Notes: generated from the letters alone by a model not told the origin. DNA of 64,000 bases from Faecalicatena absiana (GCA_017309015.1 JAEDAG010000002.1:62001-126000), one strand, 5' to 3'; shown: positions 10,201 to 18,043, counted from the stretch's first letter. A program made the numbers and translations.

Positions 10201-13078
10201 CAAACTTAGACGTAGCACTTTCGATTGCACTAACTGAAACTTTAAACGTAAACCAAGTAATTAGGACCTTAGCAACGTTTGTAATAAGTTTCTGGTGCTT
10301 ACTTGCCCAACTTGACAAGCCATTTAAGGCGCTTGTAAGAAGTTTCAAACCTTCAATAACCGCTTTACCGGTCCATTTGGCCACGGGCTCTAAGAAGGAT
10401 TCCCAGGCCCATTTTAGGGCTGGTTTAGCTGCATCAATAACCGTGTGGACTAGTTTTAAAGCGGCCGCTAGTGCCTTAATAAAGTTTGGCGCTAGTTGCG
10501 TGATAGTCCACTTTGATAACGGCAAAAGTACATTTTCATAGCCCCAATCAATACCGCTCCAAATGTCCTTATTGATTGATCTAACGGCCTTTAAAAGTAC
10601 GTCAATAGACTTTAGAAGCGGGCTAAAGTTAATACTCTTAGCCCATTTGGCGGTTGCTGCTGACATCTTGTCAAGGGCTGACACGTTGTCATTAATGATA
10701 TTCAGAATATCTTTAAAGATCTTGGTTCCAGTGTCGCCAGATTTCCAGGCTTTATCAAATTGACCCGCAAGATTGCCAACGGTCTTATTAAGGTTAGTTG
10801 CTATAGAAATTAAATGTGAGAAAATCGAAACGCCCACACCAGAATTAAAAGCGCGTCTAAACGAATTGCCAATGTCATTACATAGCTTTAGAACCTTGTT
10901 TAAGGCATTGAAATGAGATTGGATCAGCTTAGTTCCGGCCCCGTTGTCGGTCCAGGCCGTTCTAAATGCTTTAGCAATATCACCGACAATTTTAAGCATT
11001 GTCTGCAATAGCTTTAACAGGTTTTGAACGGTCTTTTCGCCCGTGCCGTTGGTCCAAACAGTCTTAAATGACCGGCCCACGGCTTCCACGGCCTTTTTGA
11101 GTTCTTCCCAGGCGTATTTTGCCGCCTTAATGGTCTTAGCGCCTTCTTTGTCCCAGGCGTCTTGCATTGGCTTAAACAACTCGCCCAAAAGCTTTTTAAG
11201 GTCTTTGGCTGCCTTGAAAGCCCCGCCGTTCTCGTTAATTGGCGTGCTGAAGTCTAGTAAGTTGGCACCATTACCACCTGAACCTGTTCCAGTGTCGCCC
11301 GTGTCGCTATCAACACTAGGCACCGTCTGTGTAGGCTGTGGAGTAAATGTTTTCTTGGCCTGTTTGTCATAACCGCCATCATCGCTAGAACTATCCTTGT
11401 CTAGAACATTGATTTCATCGAAGCCCATCAAGGAATTTTTAAGATCTTCAGCGGCCTTTTTCTGCTTTTCATAGCTTTCCTTGGCCTTGTTGTTGGCTTC
11501 TTCAATCTTTTTATTTTCCGCTTGAACGGCTTCACGCCCAGCCTTATTAGCTGCTTGAATTTTTGCGTTTGATTCTCGAACTGCTTTAGCTTGTTCTTCC
11601 TGCTGCTTCTTAACCGCTGAAGTGGCCGACTTGGAGGCGCTGGAAGTGTCTTTCATTGCTTGCACTTGGTTATACAGTGCTTTAGCGCCGGCCTGATTGG
11701 CTTTTACGCTTGTACCAGTTAACGCCGCAACAAAATTAGCAATCCATGCGGTGGCTTGGCTTAGCGCTGACATCAAAGCGTTTAAGGCCGGTAAAACAGT
11801 CTTGTAAATTGGATAAAAGGCGGTTAAAAGGTTAACCTGGATCTGATTTAATGAAGCTGAAAACTGCGAATTTGCCTTTAAAGCACTAAAGAAAGCCGAA
11901 CCCAGGGCCATAATAGCCTGACTTAAAATCTGGTAAACAAGAATTTGTGTTGCCAGCATACGCCCGATAGCTACCAGATTAAGTCCTGACCGGTAGCCCC
12001 GGTTAAAGCCATTGCTTGCCCGGCTTCCGGCTTTTTCTGCACTATTTCCAAATAGGCTGAAATGACTTCTTAACCCGCTTAACATGTTTCTAAGGCTGGC
12101 AAATCTGGACCCTAAGCCCGCGTTCTTTCGCCCGGCCTTGTCTGCTGCTTCGCCGTTTTCGTCAAGTGACAAATCAAGGTTATCAATAACTTTCTTGTAA
12201 GCCTTCGCCTTGTCTTCCGTGTAGGCGTACTGTTCGCCCAATTTATCCTGTTTGACAATTAACCGTTCTAAGGCCTCGTTTTGCTTGTCATAAGCCCGCT
12301 GGAATTTTGCAATCTGGTTAGGATCGTAAGTATATTCCATCTTTTCCTTGAGGCTGGCCATTAACTGCTTTTGATTGTTAATAGCCGCTTCGTTGCGGTC
12401 CATTGCCCCCGCTATTCGGTCAAGACTGGCTGGAATTTTGTTAAATTCCTCTCGCATATTCTGTGCTAAACTCTTGGCCTGGTTTAAATAGCGTGTCATT
12501 TTAACCCGCTGTTGGTCGATTTGTGCATCAAGTTTTGGTAAACTTTCCGGGTCCGTCTTAATAACGTCCGTCCGCATACTCATTAACTTCTGTAGTTTTG
12601 CCTGTTCTCGCCGGGCTTGTTCCATTTTTTGGTTAATGGTGTCCACTTGCTTGAGGACGTCACGGGTGGCCTTGTTTAAGTTGCTGGTATCAACTTCAGG
12701 CGCTTTAACTTTAGTTTCTTCAACCTTTTTCGCTGATTGCTTCAACTTATCAAAAGCATGATCAAAGTTATTATTTGACAGCTTGCTTTTCAGTGCTTGA
12801 AAAGCCTGTGAAATACGGCTAAAAGCCCCGGCTTCGCTATCTGCTGACTGCTTAACCTGATTAGCCTCGTTTTGCTTGGCCTGAACGATTTCGCTAGAAT
12901 CCTGCTTAACTTTTTGTGTGTTTTGATTGCTAGAATTGGCCATTTGATTAAGTGAGTTCTGAACGTTGTTAGAAATCTGACCAAAATTGTTTTGAAAAAG
13001 GTTGGCCAATTCTTGCGTTTTTTGGATAACGTCCGAATAATTGGCCTTAAACAATACCTCTAATTGCTCTAATTCCAC
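7208..13078 (-). CDS. Phage tape measure protein with lytic transglycosylase domain (1956 aa)
   Basis: Sets tail length and probably helps DNA cross the cell wall. GTG start with AGGAGG 10 bases upstream. The N-terminal half is coiled coil (residues 1-300) followed by hydrophobic segments near 365-400 and alternating helices. Residues about 1000-1110 hold six copies of an 18-residue repeat (LGWDKVKTGGGYLKTIAG type), then a strong membrane-like segment (VMAANPIGAVIAAIAALVAI). Residues about 1260-1405 hold tandem 49-residue W-rich repeats. Residues about 1695-1800 are an SLT-like peptidoglycan hydrolase domain (catalytic Glu in NESGG, then GILQYTPPTF and NPYDQ). Confidence 0.95.
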   Translation of the reverse strand: MELEQLEVLFKANYSDVIQKTQELANLFQNNFGQISNNVQNSLNQMANSSNQNTQKVKQDSSEIVQAKQNEANQVKQSADSEAGAFSRISQAFQALKSKLSNNNFDHAFDKLKQSAKKVEETKVKAPEVDTSNLNKATRDVLKQVDTINQKMEQARREQAKLQKLMSMRTDVIKTDPESLPKLDAQIDQQRVKMTRYLNQAKSLAQNMREEFNKIPASLDRIAGAMDRNEAAINNQKQLMASLKEKMEYTYDPNQIAKFQRAYDKQNEALERLIVKQDKLGEQYAYTEDKAKAYKKVIDNLDLSLDENGEAADKAGRKNAGLGSRFASLRNMLSGLRSHFSLFGNSAEKAGSRASNGFNRGYRSGLNLVAIGRMLATQILVYQILSQAIMALGSAFFSALKANSQFSASLNQIQVNLLTAFYPIYKTVLPALNALMSALSQATAWIANFVAALTGTSVKANQAGAKALYNQVQAMKDTSSASKSATSAVKKQQEEQAKAVRESNAKIQAANKAGREAVQAENKKIEEANNKAKESYEKQKKAAEDLKNSLMGFDEINVLDKDSSSDDGGYDKQAKKTFTPQPTQTVPSVDSDTGDTGTGSGGNGANLLDFSTPINENGGAFKAAKDLKKLLGELFKPMQDAWDKEGAKTIKAAKYAWEELKKAVEAVGRSFKTVWTNGTGEKTVQNLLKLLQTMLKIVGDIAKAFRTAWTDNGAGTKLIQSHFNALNKVLKLCNDIGNSFRRAFNSGVGVSIFSHLISIATNLNKTVGNLAGQFDKAWKSGDTGTKIFKDILNIINDNVSALDKMSAATAKWAKSINFSPLLKSIDVLLKAVRSINKDIWSGIDWGYENVLLPLSKWTITQLAPNFIKALAAALKLVHTVIDAAKPALKWAWESFLEPVAKWTGKAVIEGLKLLTSALNGLSSWASKHQKLITNVAKVLITWFTFKVSVSAIESATSKFGSLLGIAKELWTKKTVFKDLLDGIGITKIKEIGTNFKIIFSYAKDLVAISWDKLKTAGGYLKDIAGIGWDKVKTGGGYLKTIAGLGWEKIKAAGGYLKDIAGLAWDGLKAGVGKLAELAKLGWSNVKLLAGYMGDLIKLGWSKLIGFVQLLGTGLKALWVVMAANPIGAVIAAIAALVAIFATLYATNKPFRKWCNDIWGNITKYFGGLGKWFGKKWADVTKGWGDFKESFGKSWSEGWNGITEGVTGKNGFWTKIKSGASDMWGGISGTWDSFKTNFKTSWSNHWTAIKKAVKDGDRGGVFNQISSGASSTWHAMTTGVGSFATGFKTAWNNHWNSVKKKVKDGDNGGIFNTIKSGASSTWHAMTTGVGSFATGFKTAWNSHWNSVKKKVKDGDNGGIFNTIKSGASSTWNAMKTGVGNFATGFQSKWNSHWDSVKKKVKDGDKGGIFGAVISGAGGMFGGIKDKMSGWWPGFKGDWDDHWGKSKDKVTGVFSSLVTKAGDLGSNISKAVKNGWGVITKTFGELANKIISPIQTVIKKIGQGINWALHKVGQKGFDWSFDWTFKYKDGTGGHPGGLALVNDQEGPTYQEAYQLPNGQMGLFPAVRNLLLDMPAGTKVMPAGQVKQIMDSAPHYAGGIGGFDWGDWLKGLTDAMSKIGSSISTTVSNTASAIGDAFEDVLSDITHPGKLINFLINKFVGSNNQESSIGKRFFAGGVNTMKNNMVNWAKNFLKKFGGSVSGSYNPSMIRRAAAQMHVHPSDAFIRNLQAVIQNESGGRNVIQTIHDMNSGGNEARGILQYTPPTFRAYAVKGHTNIMNPYDQLLAFFNNSDWANSIGWTTIWGHRKMEWLHSGPQGSRRYENGGLIDQEGYYLAGEGNKPEMVLPLTNRTRSLELIQQAMQFMGMNFSNGLRMPSAFTQPSFNTQAPQVASQGVNNDLGATIVNALMQGLQMAQIGSGKQESQPINVTIQVDSTKLGEVAVKGINQYNQANGRNMLRI
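8862..9305 (-). repeat. Tandem 147-bp repeats in tape measure gene
   Basis: Three to four copies with a 147-bp period; the copies starting near 9009 and 9156 are almost identical. Each encodes 49 residues of the form GGIFNTIKSGASSTW...W...VKKKVKDGDN. Because tape-measure length sets tail length, copy-number change here would move tail length in 49-residue steps. Confidence 0.9.
9740..10080 (-). repeat. 18-residue (54-bp) degenerate repeats in tape measure gene
   Basis: Six consecutive segments of the pattern (I/L)(G/S/A)W(D/S/E)xxKxxxGYLxxIAx are read on the minus strand, with a Trp at the same place in each. The DNA copies have diverged (cccagcc...taacc blocks), so this is an older array than the 147-bp repeats downstream. 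Confidence 0.8.
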
Positions 13079-13095
13079 GCTATCTAACCTCCTTT

Positions 13096-13527
13096 CTATT
13101 GATTATTTCTAGACCGTTTAATCATTTCTGCTTGCTGCATCAAGATTAGCTGGTCTTTCTTCCACTCTGGCATTTCCTCCGCCTGGCCTTGATCCTGGTT
13201 AACAAATGGATATGCTTCTTCCACTCTTGGCATCTTGGCCGGGTCATTAAAGGCATATGCAATTAAGCTAGCCAATTGGTGATCCATGTAAGCCCTGGCC
13301 GTTAACTGTTCTTTTTCATGTTGAACATTGGCTTCAGTCTGAACCATGACTTCTTCAAAAGTTAGGTCCCAGAATTCAGCCGCTGGAATACCACTTTCAA
13401 CGGCTTTTGGATAGATAGCCCAAAGCAATTCGCTAACAGTGGAATAACTTATTCCTCGTTGTCCACTAGGCTTAGGCTGTTTTGTGCCAATTCTGTAGCG
13501 GTCTTCGAATCGCCCTTCTGCTTCCCG
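13096..13527 (-). CDS. Tail assembly chaperone, frameshift-encoded C-terminal part
   Basis: This frame is open from the slippery site at 13527-13533 to 13096 and has no convincing start of its own: the first start-like codon is a TTG at 13428 with no ribosome site. Read as a -1 continuation of the upstream gene it yields about 143 extra residues including SELLWAIYPKAVESGIPAAEFWDLT, the Trp-rich pattern typical of the second tail chaperone. The product would be a 246-residue gpGT-type fusion guiding tape-measure/tail-tube assembly. Confidence 0.85.
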   Translation of the reverse strand, partial: REAEGRFEDRYRIGTKQPKPSGQRGISYSTVSELLWAIYPKAVESGIPAAEFWDLTFEEVMVQTEANVQHEKEQLTARAYMDHQLASLIAYAFNDPAKMPRVEEAYPFVNQDQGQAEEMPEWKKDQLILMQQAEMIKRSRNNQ

Positions 13528-13835
13528 AAAAAACCAGAATCAGCAAGCAAATCATTAACGGCCGTGTAAAGGTCTGTGGTAGTACCGCCGTTATCAATGT
13601 AATCTTCAAAGGCGTTAATGATGTCTTCATCGCTAACGCCGTGGGTCTTGTTTGAGCCTTGCAAAACCACCAAAATTTCGTTAATTGGCGGGAACTGAAC
13701 CTGTCCTTCAGGCCCAATAAACAGCGTCAAGATTGACTTCTTCAGGCGCTTTTCTACTTGCAAAATTGCCCGGCCGTCCAGCTTGCATTCAAGTGTCAAC
13801 TTACCCAACTTAATCTCTTTAGTACCCTTAACCAT
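13449..13835 (-). CDS. Tail assembly chaperone, short form (gpG-like)
   Basis: 128 residues starting MVKGTKEIKLGKLTLECKL with AAAGGAG upstream. The size, the position between tail tube and tape measure, and the in-frame T TTT TTC heptamer at 13533-13527 identify it as the first member of a tail chaperone pair. Most ribosomes would end at 13449; a fraction slipping -1 at the heptamer would make the longer fusion. Chaperones of this type bind the tape measure during tail assembly and are not usually in the virion. Confidence 0.88.
   Translation of the reverse strand: MVKGTKEIKLGKLTLECKLDGRAILQVEKRLKKSILTLFIGPEGQVQFPPINEILVVLQGSNKTHGVSDEDIINAFEDYIDNGGTTTDLYTAVNDLLADSGFFGKQKGDSKTATELAQNSLSLVDNEE
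13527..13533 (-). promoter_or_regulatory. Programmed -1 frameshift slippery heptamer
   Basis: T TTT TTC in the zero frame (codons GGT TTT TTC GGG). Codon phase was checked from the start at 13835: the TTC codon occupies 13529-13527. The -1 frame is open across the whole stop region of the upstream gene and runs into the next ORF. Confidence 0.85.
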
Positions 13836-13873
13836 GTAAGAATCTCCTTTTTTAACTTAAAAATCTATACTAA

Positions 13874-13904
13874 AAGGCGCTAGGGAATCGAACCCTAACG
13901 CCTT
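13874..13904 (-). ncRNA. tRNA-like minihelix with T-loop, between tail genes
   Basis: A 31-nt hairpin on the minus strand: outer 7 bp AAGGCGT/GCGCCTT, inner 5 bp TAGGG/CCCTA, closing a 7-nt TTCGATT loop. All 12 pairs form (one G-U). This is the length, stacking and loop of the acceptor plus T arm of tRNA. Only TTTT follows it, so it could also act as a weak terminator or attenuator after the tail-tube gene. The tRNA resemblance is seen in the sequence; a function is inference. Confidence 0.6.
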
Positions 13905-13921
13905 ATTTATCATGCTTTAAA

Positions 13922-14380
13922 TTATGAACCGGCTACCGTGGTTGCTGGCGTAAAGTTAGGACCATCACTAACAGTAATAGTAATGGTAAAACCAACAGCG
14001 GCATTAGTTGACAATGAATCCATAGCCAACGTTGCCCGGCCTTCAAATTCCGCGGTCATACCGTCTGGATAGGTAACCTTAAACTTGTAGGTTACGTTGT
14101 TATCGCAAATTGCTTGCGCCTTCTTGAAGTTGTCACCCTTATAAACGCATTGGAATGCAAGTGATGAACTCTGCTTAATACCTGGAATCTGCTTTTCGCG
14201 GGTGTCTGCCAACGTGGTTACGTTAATGGTTTGTGGAGTACCGCCAACGGCTGGAATGGTCTTAACGTCCGTGATGTCAGTCCATGAAGTGCCGTCCTTA
14301 GAATATGATAGCTTGGTACCAGTGCCGGCCAAACCATCGCTTGCGTCGACTGCGAATTGTTGCAATTTAAATTCTTGCAT
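13922..14380 (-). CDS. Major tail tube protein
   Basis: 152 residues, MQEFKLQQFAVDASDG at the start, AAGGATATT before the ATG. Beta-rich, with Ser/Thr-rich strands (TINVTTLADTREKQIPGIKQ, VTYPDGMTAEFEGRAT) and an FTITITVSDGPNF end, as in siphovirus tube proteins. Its place directly before the tail chaperones and the tape measure supports the call. It polymerises into the hollow tail tube. The gene is followed by the 31-nt T-loop hairpin at 13874-13904. Confidence 0.85.
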   Translation of the reverse strand: MQEFKLQQFAVDASDGLAGTGTKLSYSKDGTSWTDITDVKTIPAVGGTPQTINVTTLADTREKQIPGIKQSSSLAFQCVYKGDNFKKAQAICDNNVTYKFKVTYPDGMTAEFEGRATLAMDSLSTNAAVGFTITITVSDGPNFTPATTVAGS

Positions 14381-14395
14381 GTTGTAATATCCTTT

Positions 14396-14761
14396 CTATT
14401 TTTGGTAAACGTGTTTCATTTCGTTATCTACCACGCCATAAAAGGTGATAGCCACGCGAGAAACGCCGTTTAAATCTTGGTCAACTGCCGAATAGGTAAA
14501 GCCCATTTGGCTAAAAGTATCAATAATTTTATCTTCGATTTCTTGAGGTGATCCTTCACAGAAAAGATCAATCGTAAAGGACCAACTAGTTAATAGTTCT
14601 TTTTGGTCCGCATTTCGTTGAACCGTAACATGTGAGGTTGAATAGACCGCTAGCGGGTATGTAGTTAATTCTTCAGGATACCGAGGATAAATATTACCTT
14701 GTAATTCTGGAATACTATCAAGTGTTTGATAGATTAACGTTTTTACATCAAAGATCTTCAT
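14396..14761 (-). CDS. Tail terminator / tail completion protein
   Basis: 121 residues, MKIFDVKTLIYQTLDSIPEL, with AGGAGG 6 bases before the ATG. Length, position between the gp10-like connector and tail tube, and the pattern (YPRYPEELTTYPLAVYS, FTIDLFCEGSPQEIEDKIID) match the small tail completion proteins of siphoviruses. It overlaps the upstream gene by 14 bp. Confidence 0.75.
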   Translation of the reverse strand: MKIFDVKTLIYQTLDSIPELQGNIYPRYPEELTTYPLAVYSTSHVTVQRNADQKELLTSWSFTIDLFCEGSPQEIEDKIIDTFSQMGFTYSAVDQDLNGVSRVAITFYGVVDNEMKHVYQK

Positions 14762-15296
14762 TCAGTGCCTCCTTAATCCTTTTAGAAATAATTTCGTCCG
14801 CATCACGTCCGGCCTTGTCAATTGCTGGCGTCAAAAATTGGCGGGCTGGCTGGCCGTTGGTTCGGTAGAACTCTTTATCATGAATCTTGATCTTTTGCAT
14901 ACCATAGATAGCGGTTAAATCTAAATCCACTTTATCGACTGGTATAAACCAGGTGGTTTGGCGGTATGTCAAAGTTACATTTGGAGGAACAATTTTAGGT
15001 GATCTTTCGCCATTTCGCCCGGTCCCAAATTCGCGGTAAACCGCAATAGGATCATCAGACCATAACCGCCCGACAATTTCGCCCGTTGATTTTAATTTAA
15101 CTTCAGTCCGCAAGGATCTAGTAAGTTCACCCGTGGAATACTTAATGGCTTTCTGGAGTTCTTCAACCGCGTAGGTTTCCGCCTGGTCCATAACATCTTC
15201 TTCGCCGTCGTGGATTGCCTTTTCCGTGACACCAGGCAACTTTTTCAGCTTTTCCTGAAGTCGGTCAAGGCCCTTGATTTCAAAGGAAAACTGCAT
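14748..15296 (-). CDS. HK97 gp10-like head-tail joining protein
   Basis: 182 residues from ATG 15296; the stop of the upstream gene overlaps it as TGATG. Features: basic helical N-terminus (FSFEIKGLDRLQEKLKKLPG), then AETYAVEELQKAIKYSTGELTRSL, typical of the gp10/minor tail family. An FYRTNGQPARQFLTPAIDKA segment near the end is the usual C-terminal motif of this family. It acts at the head-tail interface. Confidence 0.8.
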   Translation of the reverse strand: MQFSFEIKGLDRLQEKLKKLPGVTEKAIHDGEEDVMDQAETYAVEELQKAIKYSTGELTRSLRTEVKLKSTGEIVGRLWSDDPIAVYREFGTGRNGERSPKIVPPNVTLTYRQTTWFIPVDKVDLDLTAIYGMQKIKIHDKEFYRTNGQPARQFLTPAIDKAGRDADEIISKRIKEALNEDL

Positions 15297-15634
15297 CACT
15301 TATTCCTTCTTTTCAGAGAAATATTCTTGTGAGTTGAATATTCTTGTATTGCTACGATTTCATAGTCTGGATCAGCTTCTGGCTCAGCATCAACACAGAG
15401 CCCGTCGCCTTCATTCTCCGCCGACTTTAGCAAGTTGCCCTGGTACTTGCCCGACAGCATGTAATTCAAGCTCTCACCGTAAATTTGAGCGTTAATACTG
15501 CCCCCAGCCGGCTGAAGGTTGATAAGCAATGGAACAGCTTTAGACCAGCCTTTTAATGCATATCCTTGTTTGTCTCTGCCAGCCTGTTTGCGTCTTAAAT
15601 AAACCAGACGTAAATTTTTATTTACCAGTCTCAA
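15296..15634 (-). CDS. Head closure / stopper-like protein
   Basis: 112 residues from a TTG at 15634, chosen because AAGGTGG lies 7 bases upstream while the longer reading frame lacks a ribosome site. Starts LRLVNKNLRLVYLRRKQAGR. It overlaps the end of the connector gene. Position and length correspond to SPP1 gp16-type head completion proteins; direct motif evidence is weak. Confidence 0.7.
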   Translation of the reverse strand: MRLVNKNLRLVYLRRKQAGRDKQGYALKGWSKAVPLLINLQPAGGSINAQIYGESLNYMLSGKYQGNLLKSAENEGDGLCVDAEPEADPDYEIVAIQEYSTHKNISLKRRNK

Positions 15635-15942
15635 AACGGCACCACCTTTGCGAGTCGATAGCACTTTAAGCCTTGCTTGATCTCAGTAGGAATGCCAACT
15701 TCAAAGTCAGCTTTGATTCCACCTTCTGTTCTGGAACTTTCCCCTTCTGCCCCCTGACGATTAAAAGCAATTACTGTTAATTGTTTAACGTACATTGCCA
15801 TATTGCCGATTAATGCAGTTCGATTAGTGTAGTCAAGGACCTTAGCCAGTGATTCGTCATACAACTCCCCGACTAATTCGGCATCGTCAGTATTCAGCCG
15901 CTTCAGTAGCCTTGCGACTGCCTTCTCTTTTATTTCGTCCAT
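15631..15942 (-). CDS. Head-tail connector (adaptor) protein, gp6/gp15-like
   Basis: 103 residues, MDEIKEKAVARLLKRLNTDD, with AGGAGAT upstream. All-helical N-terminus with LVGELYDESLAKVLDYTNR, the recognisable pattern of small phage connector proteins that dock onto the portal ring. It lies directly after the capsid gene, as in SPP1/HK97-type phages. Confidence 0.8.
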   Translation of the reverse strand: MDEIKEKAVARLLKRLNTDDAELVGELYDESLAKVLDYTNRTALIGNMAMYVKQLTVIAFNRQGAEGESSRTEGGIKADFEVGIPTEIKQGLKCYRLAKVVPF

Positions 15943-15959
15943 TACTACATCTCCTATAA

Positions 15960-17003
15960 TTAGCCTAAAACAGTAGCCTGGAACACTTCGTCTACTGCTG
16001 CAAAGCTTGGCAGGAAAGTAGCAGTAGCCATTTCCCAGGTGCCCACAGGATCTTGAGTTGATTCAAAAATCTTAGTAAAGACTTGGTTGTCTTGAGAAAT
16101 CTTAGCACCAGAGGCAATCAAGTGACTTTCGTCTGGAGTAGGGCCGTAAAGCTTTTCACCGAGCAAGTCATCATTCATCAATACAATAGAGTTTTCTGGG
16201 AAGTAACGCTTCACGTTGTACTTACCCTTAGAAACCTTTTCGCGGTAGGTGCCGTCGTAAGCACGAATTACTGGCAAGCCTTGTTGAATCATGAATGTAT
16301 CAAAGTCTGCTTGGCCTAATACTCTCCCCGTGTTGTTATCGCCGTATACAGCAGCAATAACCTTCTTATTCCGCATGATAGTTCTCAAAATCTTTTTGGA
16401 AGTCAGTGCTCTAGTTGGAGCAATGCTCAAAGAGTCAGACCAGTCTTGCAAATTGGTAAGGATATCTGCATCTGCACCGTCCCAGGTAGTGCCACCTGAA
16501 AGAGCCTTTTGGTGAGCACTTGGCACGCCATAATTAAGGCTGATTCCGTGCTTACGGTCCACAATCTTACCAGTTGCCAGCATTTGCATGGTCATTTCTT
16601 CACCACGGGCACGAACGCTTTGAACCAGTTTAGCCAAGTCATTGTAAATTTGACTAACTACATAGTTTTGCTCAGCGTCACTGCGTGGATTAGCCAAAGC
16701 AATTAAATCTTCTTCCTTAATTTGGGTCTTTCGCTTAATGTAGCTCAGTTCAGCAGTTGCTTTTTGTGCTTCGCGGTCGCCAATTTCTGCTTCAGTATCA
16801 AAGGAAGCATAGTCAGCGATTACTGGCGTGCGGTCGCCTTCAAGCAGCATATCAACCGTAAGTGATTGCACACGCTTTGCTGGGAACAAAGTATCGCCCA
16901 ACAATTCAGGGAAATCGCGCTTGCGAGTGTAATCTAAAACAGATTGTTGAGAAAACAACTCAGTCAATGGAGTTGCAAACATTTGTAAATCGAACTTAAA
17001 CAT
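15960..17003 (-). CDS. Major capsid protein (phage capsid E family)
   Basis: 347 residues from ATG 17003; the AAGGGAG that reads as MKGVN in a longer frame is its ribosome site. The body (FPELLGDTLFPAKRVQSL, then KRKTQIKEEDLIALANPRSD) matches the gpE-type capsid family. The first residues MFKFDLQMFATPL imitate the N-terminus of Firmicutes ribosomal protein L27, the substrate of Prp protease, and the same motif opens the scaffold protein. This suggests maturation by removal of the first 8-9 residues. Confidence 0.92.
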   Translation of the reverse strand: MFKFDLQMFATPLTELFSQQSVLDYTRKRDFPELLGDTLFPAKRVQSLTVDMLLEGDRTPVIADYASFDTEAEIGDREAQKATAELSYIKRKTQIKEEDLIALANPRSDAEQNYVVSQIYNDLAKLVQSVRARGEEMTMQMLATGKIVDRKHGISLNYGVPSAHQKALSGGTTWDGADADILTNLQDWSDSLSIAPTRALTSKKILRTIMRNKKVIAAVYGDNNTGRVLGQADFDTFMIQQGLPVIRAYDGTYREKVSKGKYNVKRYFPENSIVLMNDDLLGEKLYGPTPDESHLIASGAKISQDNQVFTKIFESTQDPVGTWEMATATFLPSFAAVDEVFQATVLG

Positions 17004-17017
17004 ATTTACTCCCTTCA

Positions 17018-17395
17018 TTACTTACCGCTATTAGTGGTTGAACTGGTAGTAGTTGAACCTTCACTGGTTGAGGTGCCAAGATCCTTAAAGTGGATAGTAG
17101 TCATCGCCTTAATAGCATCTGCACTAGGCGTTACTGGCATTTGATCAGACAACAGCCAACCTTCCCGAATTACGCCTACTAACTGAGCACCATCGTTAAC
17201 ATAAACGTCATTGATCGTTACACCGATCGCTTTAGCGTCATTCGTTGGGTAAACAGTCCCTGCTGGGACATACTTCTTACCTTCGTCGTCAGTTTGAACA
17301 TTGTAGTTAGTAGCGTCAATTGCTTCAGGGAATGCTACAAACTTTTCCGATGCCAAAAAATTAATCTGCTCGGAATTCATTCTTTTTACGTACAT
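17018..17395 (-). CDS. Putative capsid decoration-type protein
   Basis: 125 residues. The core (KKYVPAGTVYPTNDAKAIGV, then DGAQLVGVIREGWLLSDQMP) resembles the small beta proteins, lambda gpD-like, that accompany E-type capsid proteins and are encoded immediately upstream of them. A Ser/Thr-rich tail (TSTSEGSTTTSSTTNSGK) could be an exposed tether. A capsid-stabilising role is inferred from neighbourhood and the core pattern. Confidence 0.65.
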   Translation of the reverse strand: MYVKRMNSEQINFLASEKFVAFPEAIDATNYNVQTDDEGKKYVPAGTVYPTNDAKAIGVTINDVYVNDGAQLVGVIREGWLLSDQMPVTPSADAIKAMTTIHFKDLGTSTSEGSTTTSSTTNSGK

Positions 17396-17416
17396 AAACC
17401 ATGTACTCCTTTCTCA

Positions 17417-18043
17417 CTATGACCAAAAATCAGATTTCTTATTTGCTTTGGTACGTTCATTAGCTCTGTCCGCTAACCGTGCCCCTACCGTGGAAGCCGC
17501 ACCACTTGAAGCACCTCCAGGTGCGCCAAATGACTTAGCCAACTTAATTTGGACCTGATCATCCACTGCCTTTTTAAACGCTTTAGACACTTTCTCATAT
17601 TGATCTTCAAGCGAGTCGGTATCATCAAGCTTGAACACATCGACAAGTGAAGCTTGAAGGCCGTCGGATGCTAAACGATTAGCCACATTAGCACGATTTT
17701 CTCTAATGGTCACATCTGCCAGGCGTTTATCTAACTCTTTTTGCTTTTGATTGTAATCAAACTCTTTCTTTTCGGAGTCTGACATATCATCATAGGCTTT
17801 TTGCTGGTTCTGCTCTTGCTCCCATTTGGCCCTTGCTTTGGTTAGTGCCTTTTCATAACGCTTGTCAAAGTTAGAGTCAAACCATGAATTGAATTCTTTC
17901 TCAGTTTGGAATACTTTGAAAGGCTTACCTTCTGCTGGTTGCTCATTAGAAGATGGTTCAGCGACATTGCTAGGTGATGTGCCTTCATTACCTTCTGCTG
18001 CAAAGAATTGCAAATTGAATCTAAATTGGTTGTTCTTAATCAT
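17417..18043 (-). CDS. Capsid scaffolding protein (DUF4355 type)
   Basis: 208 residues, AGAAGGAC before the ATG. Acidic and helical with a coiled-coil centre (KEFDYNQKQKELDKRLADVT) and a basic C-terminus ending KSDFWS. Size and place before the capsid gene fit scaffolds. Starts MIKNNQFRFNLQFFAAEGN; the NLQFFA block equals the Prp cleavage motif of L27, implying proteolytic removal of the N-terminus during procapsid maturation. The matching protease gene lies at 19990-20286. Confidence 0.88.
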   Translation of the reverse strand: MIKNNQFRFNLQFFAAEGNEGTSPSNVAEPSSNEQPAEGKPFKVFQTEKEFNSWFDSNFDKRYEKALTKARAKWEQEQNQQKAYDDMSDSEKKEFDYNQKQKELDKRLADVTIRENRANVANRLASDGLQASLVDVFKLDDTDSLEDQYEKVSKAFKKAVDDQVQIKLAKSFGAPGGASSGAASTVGARLADRANERTKANKKSDFWS

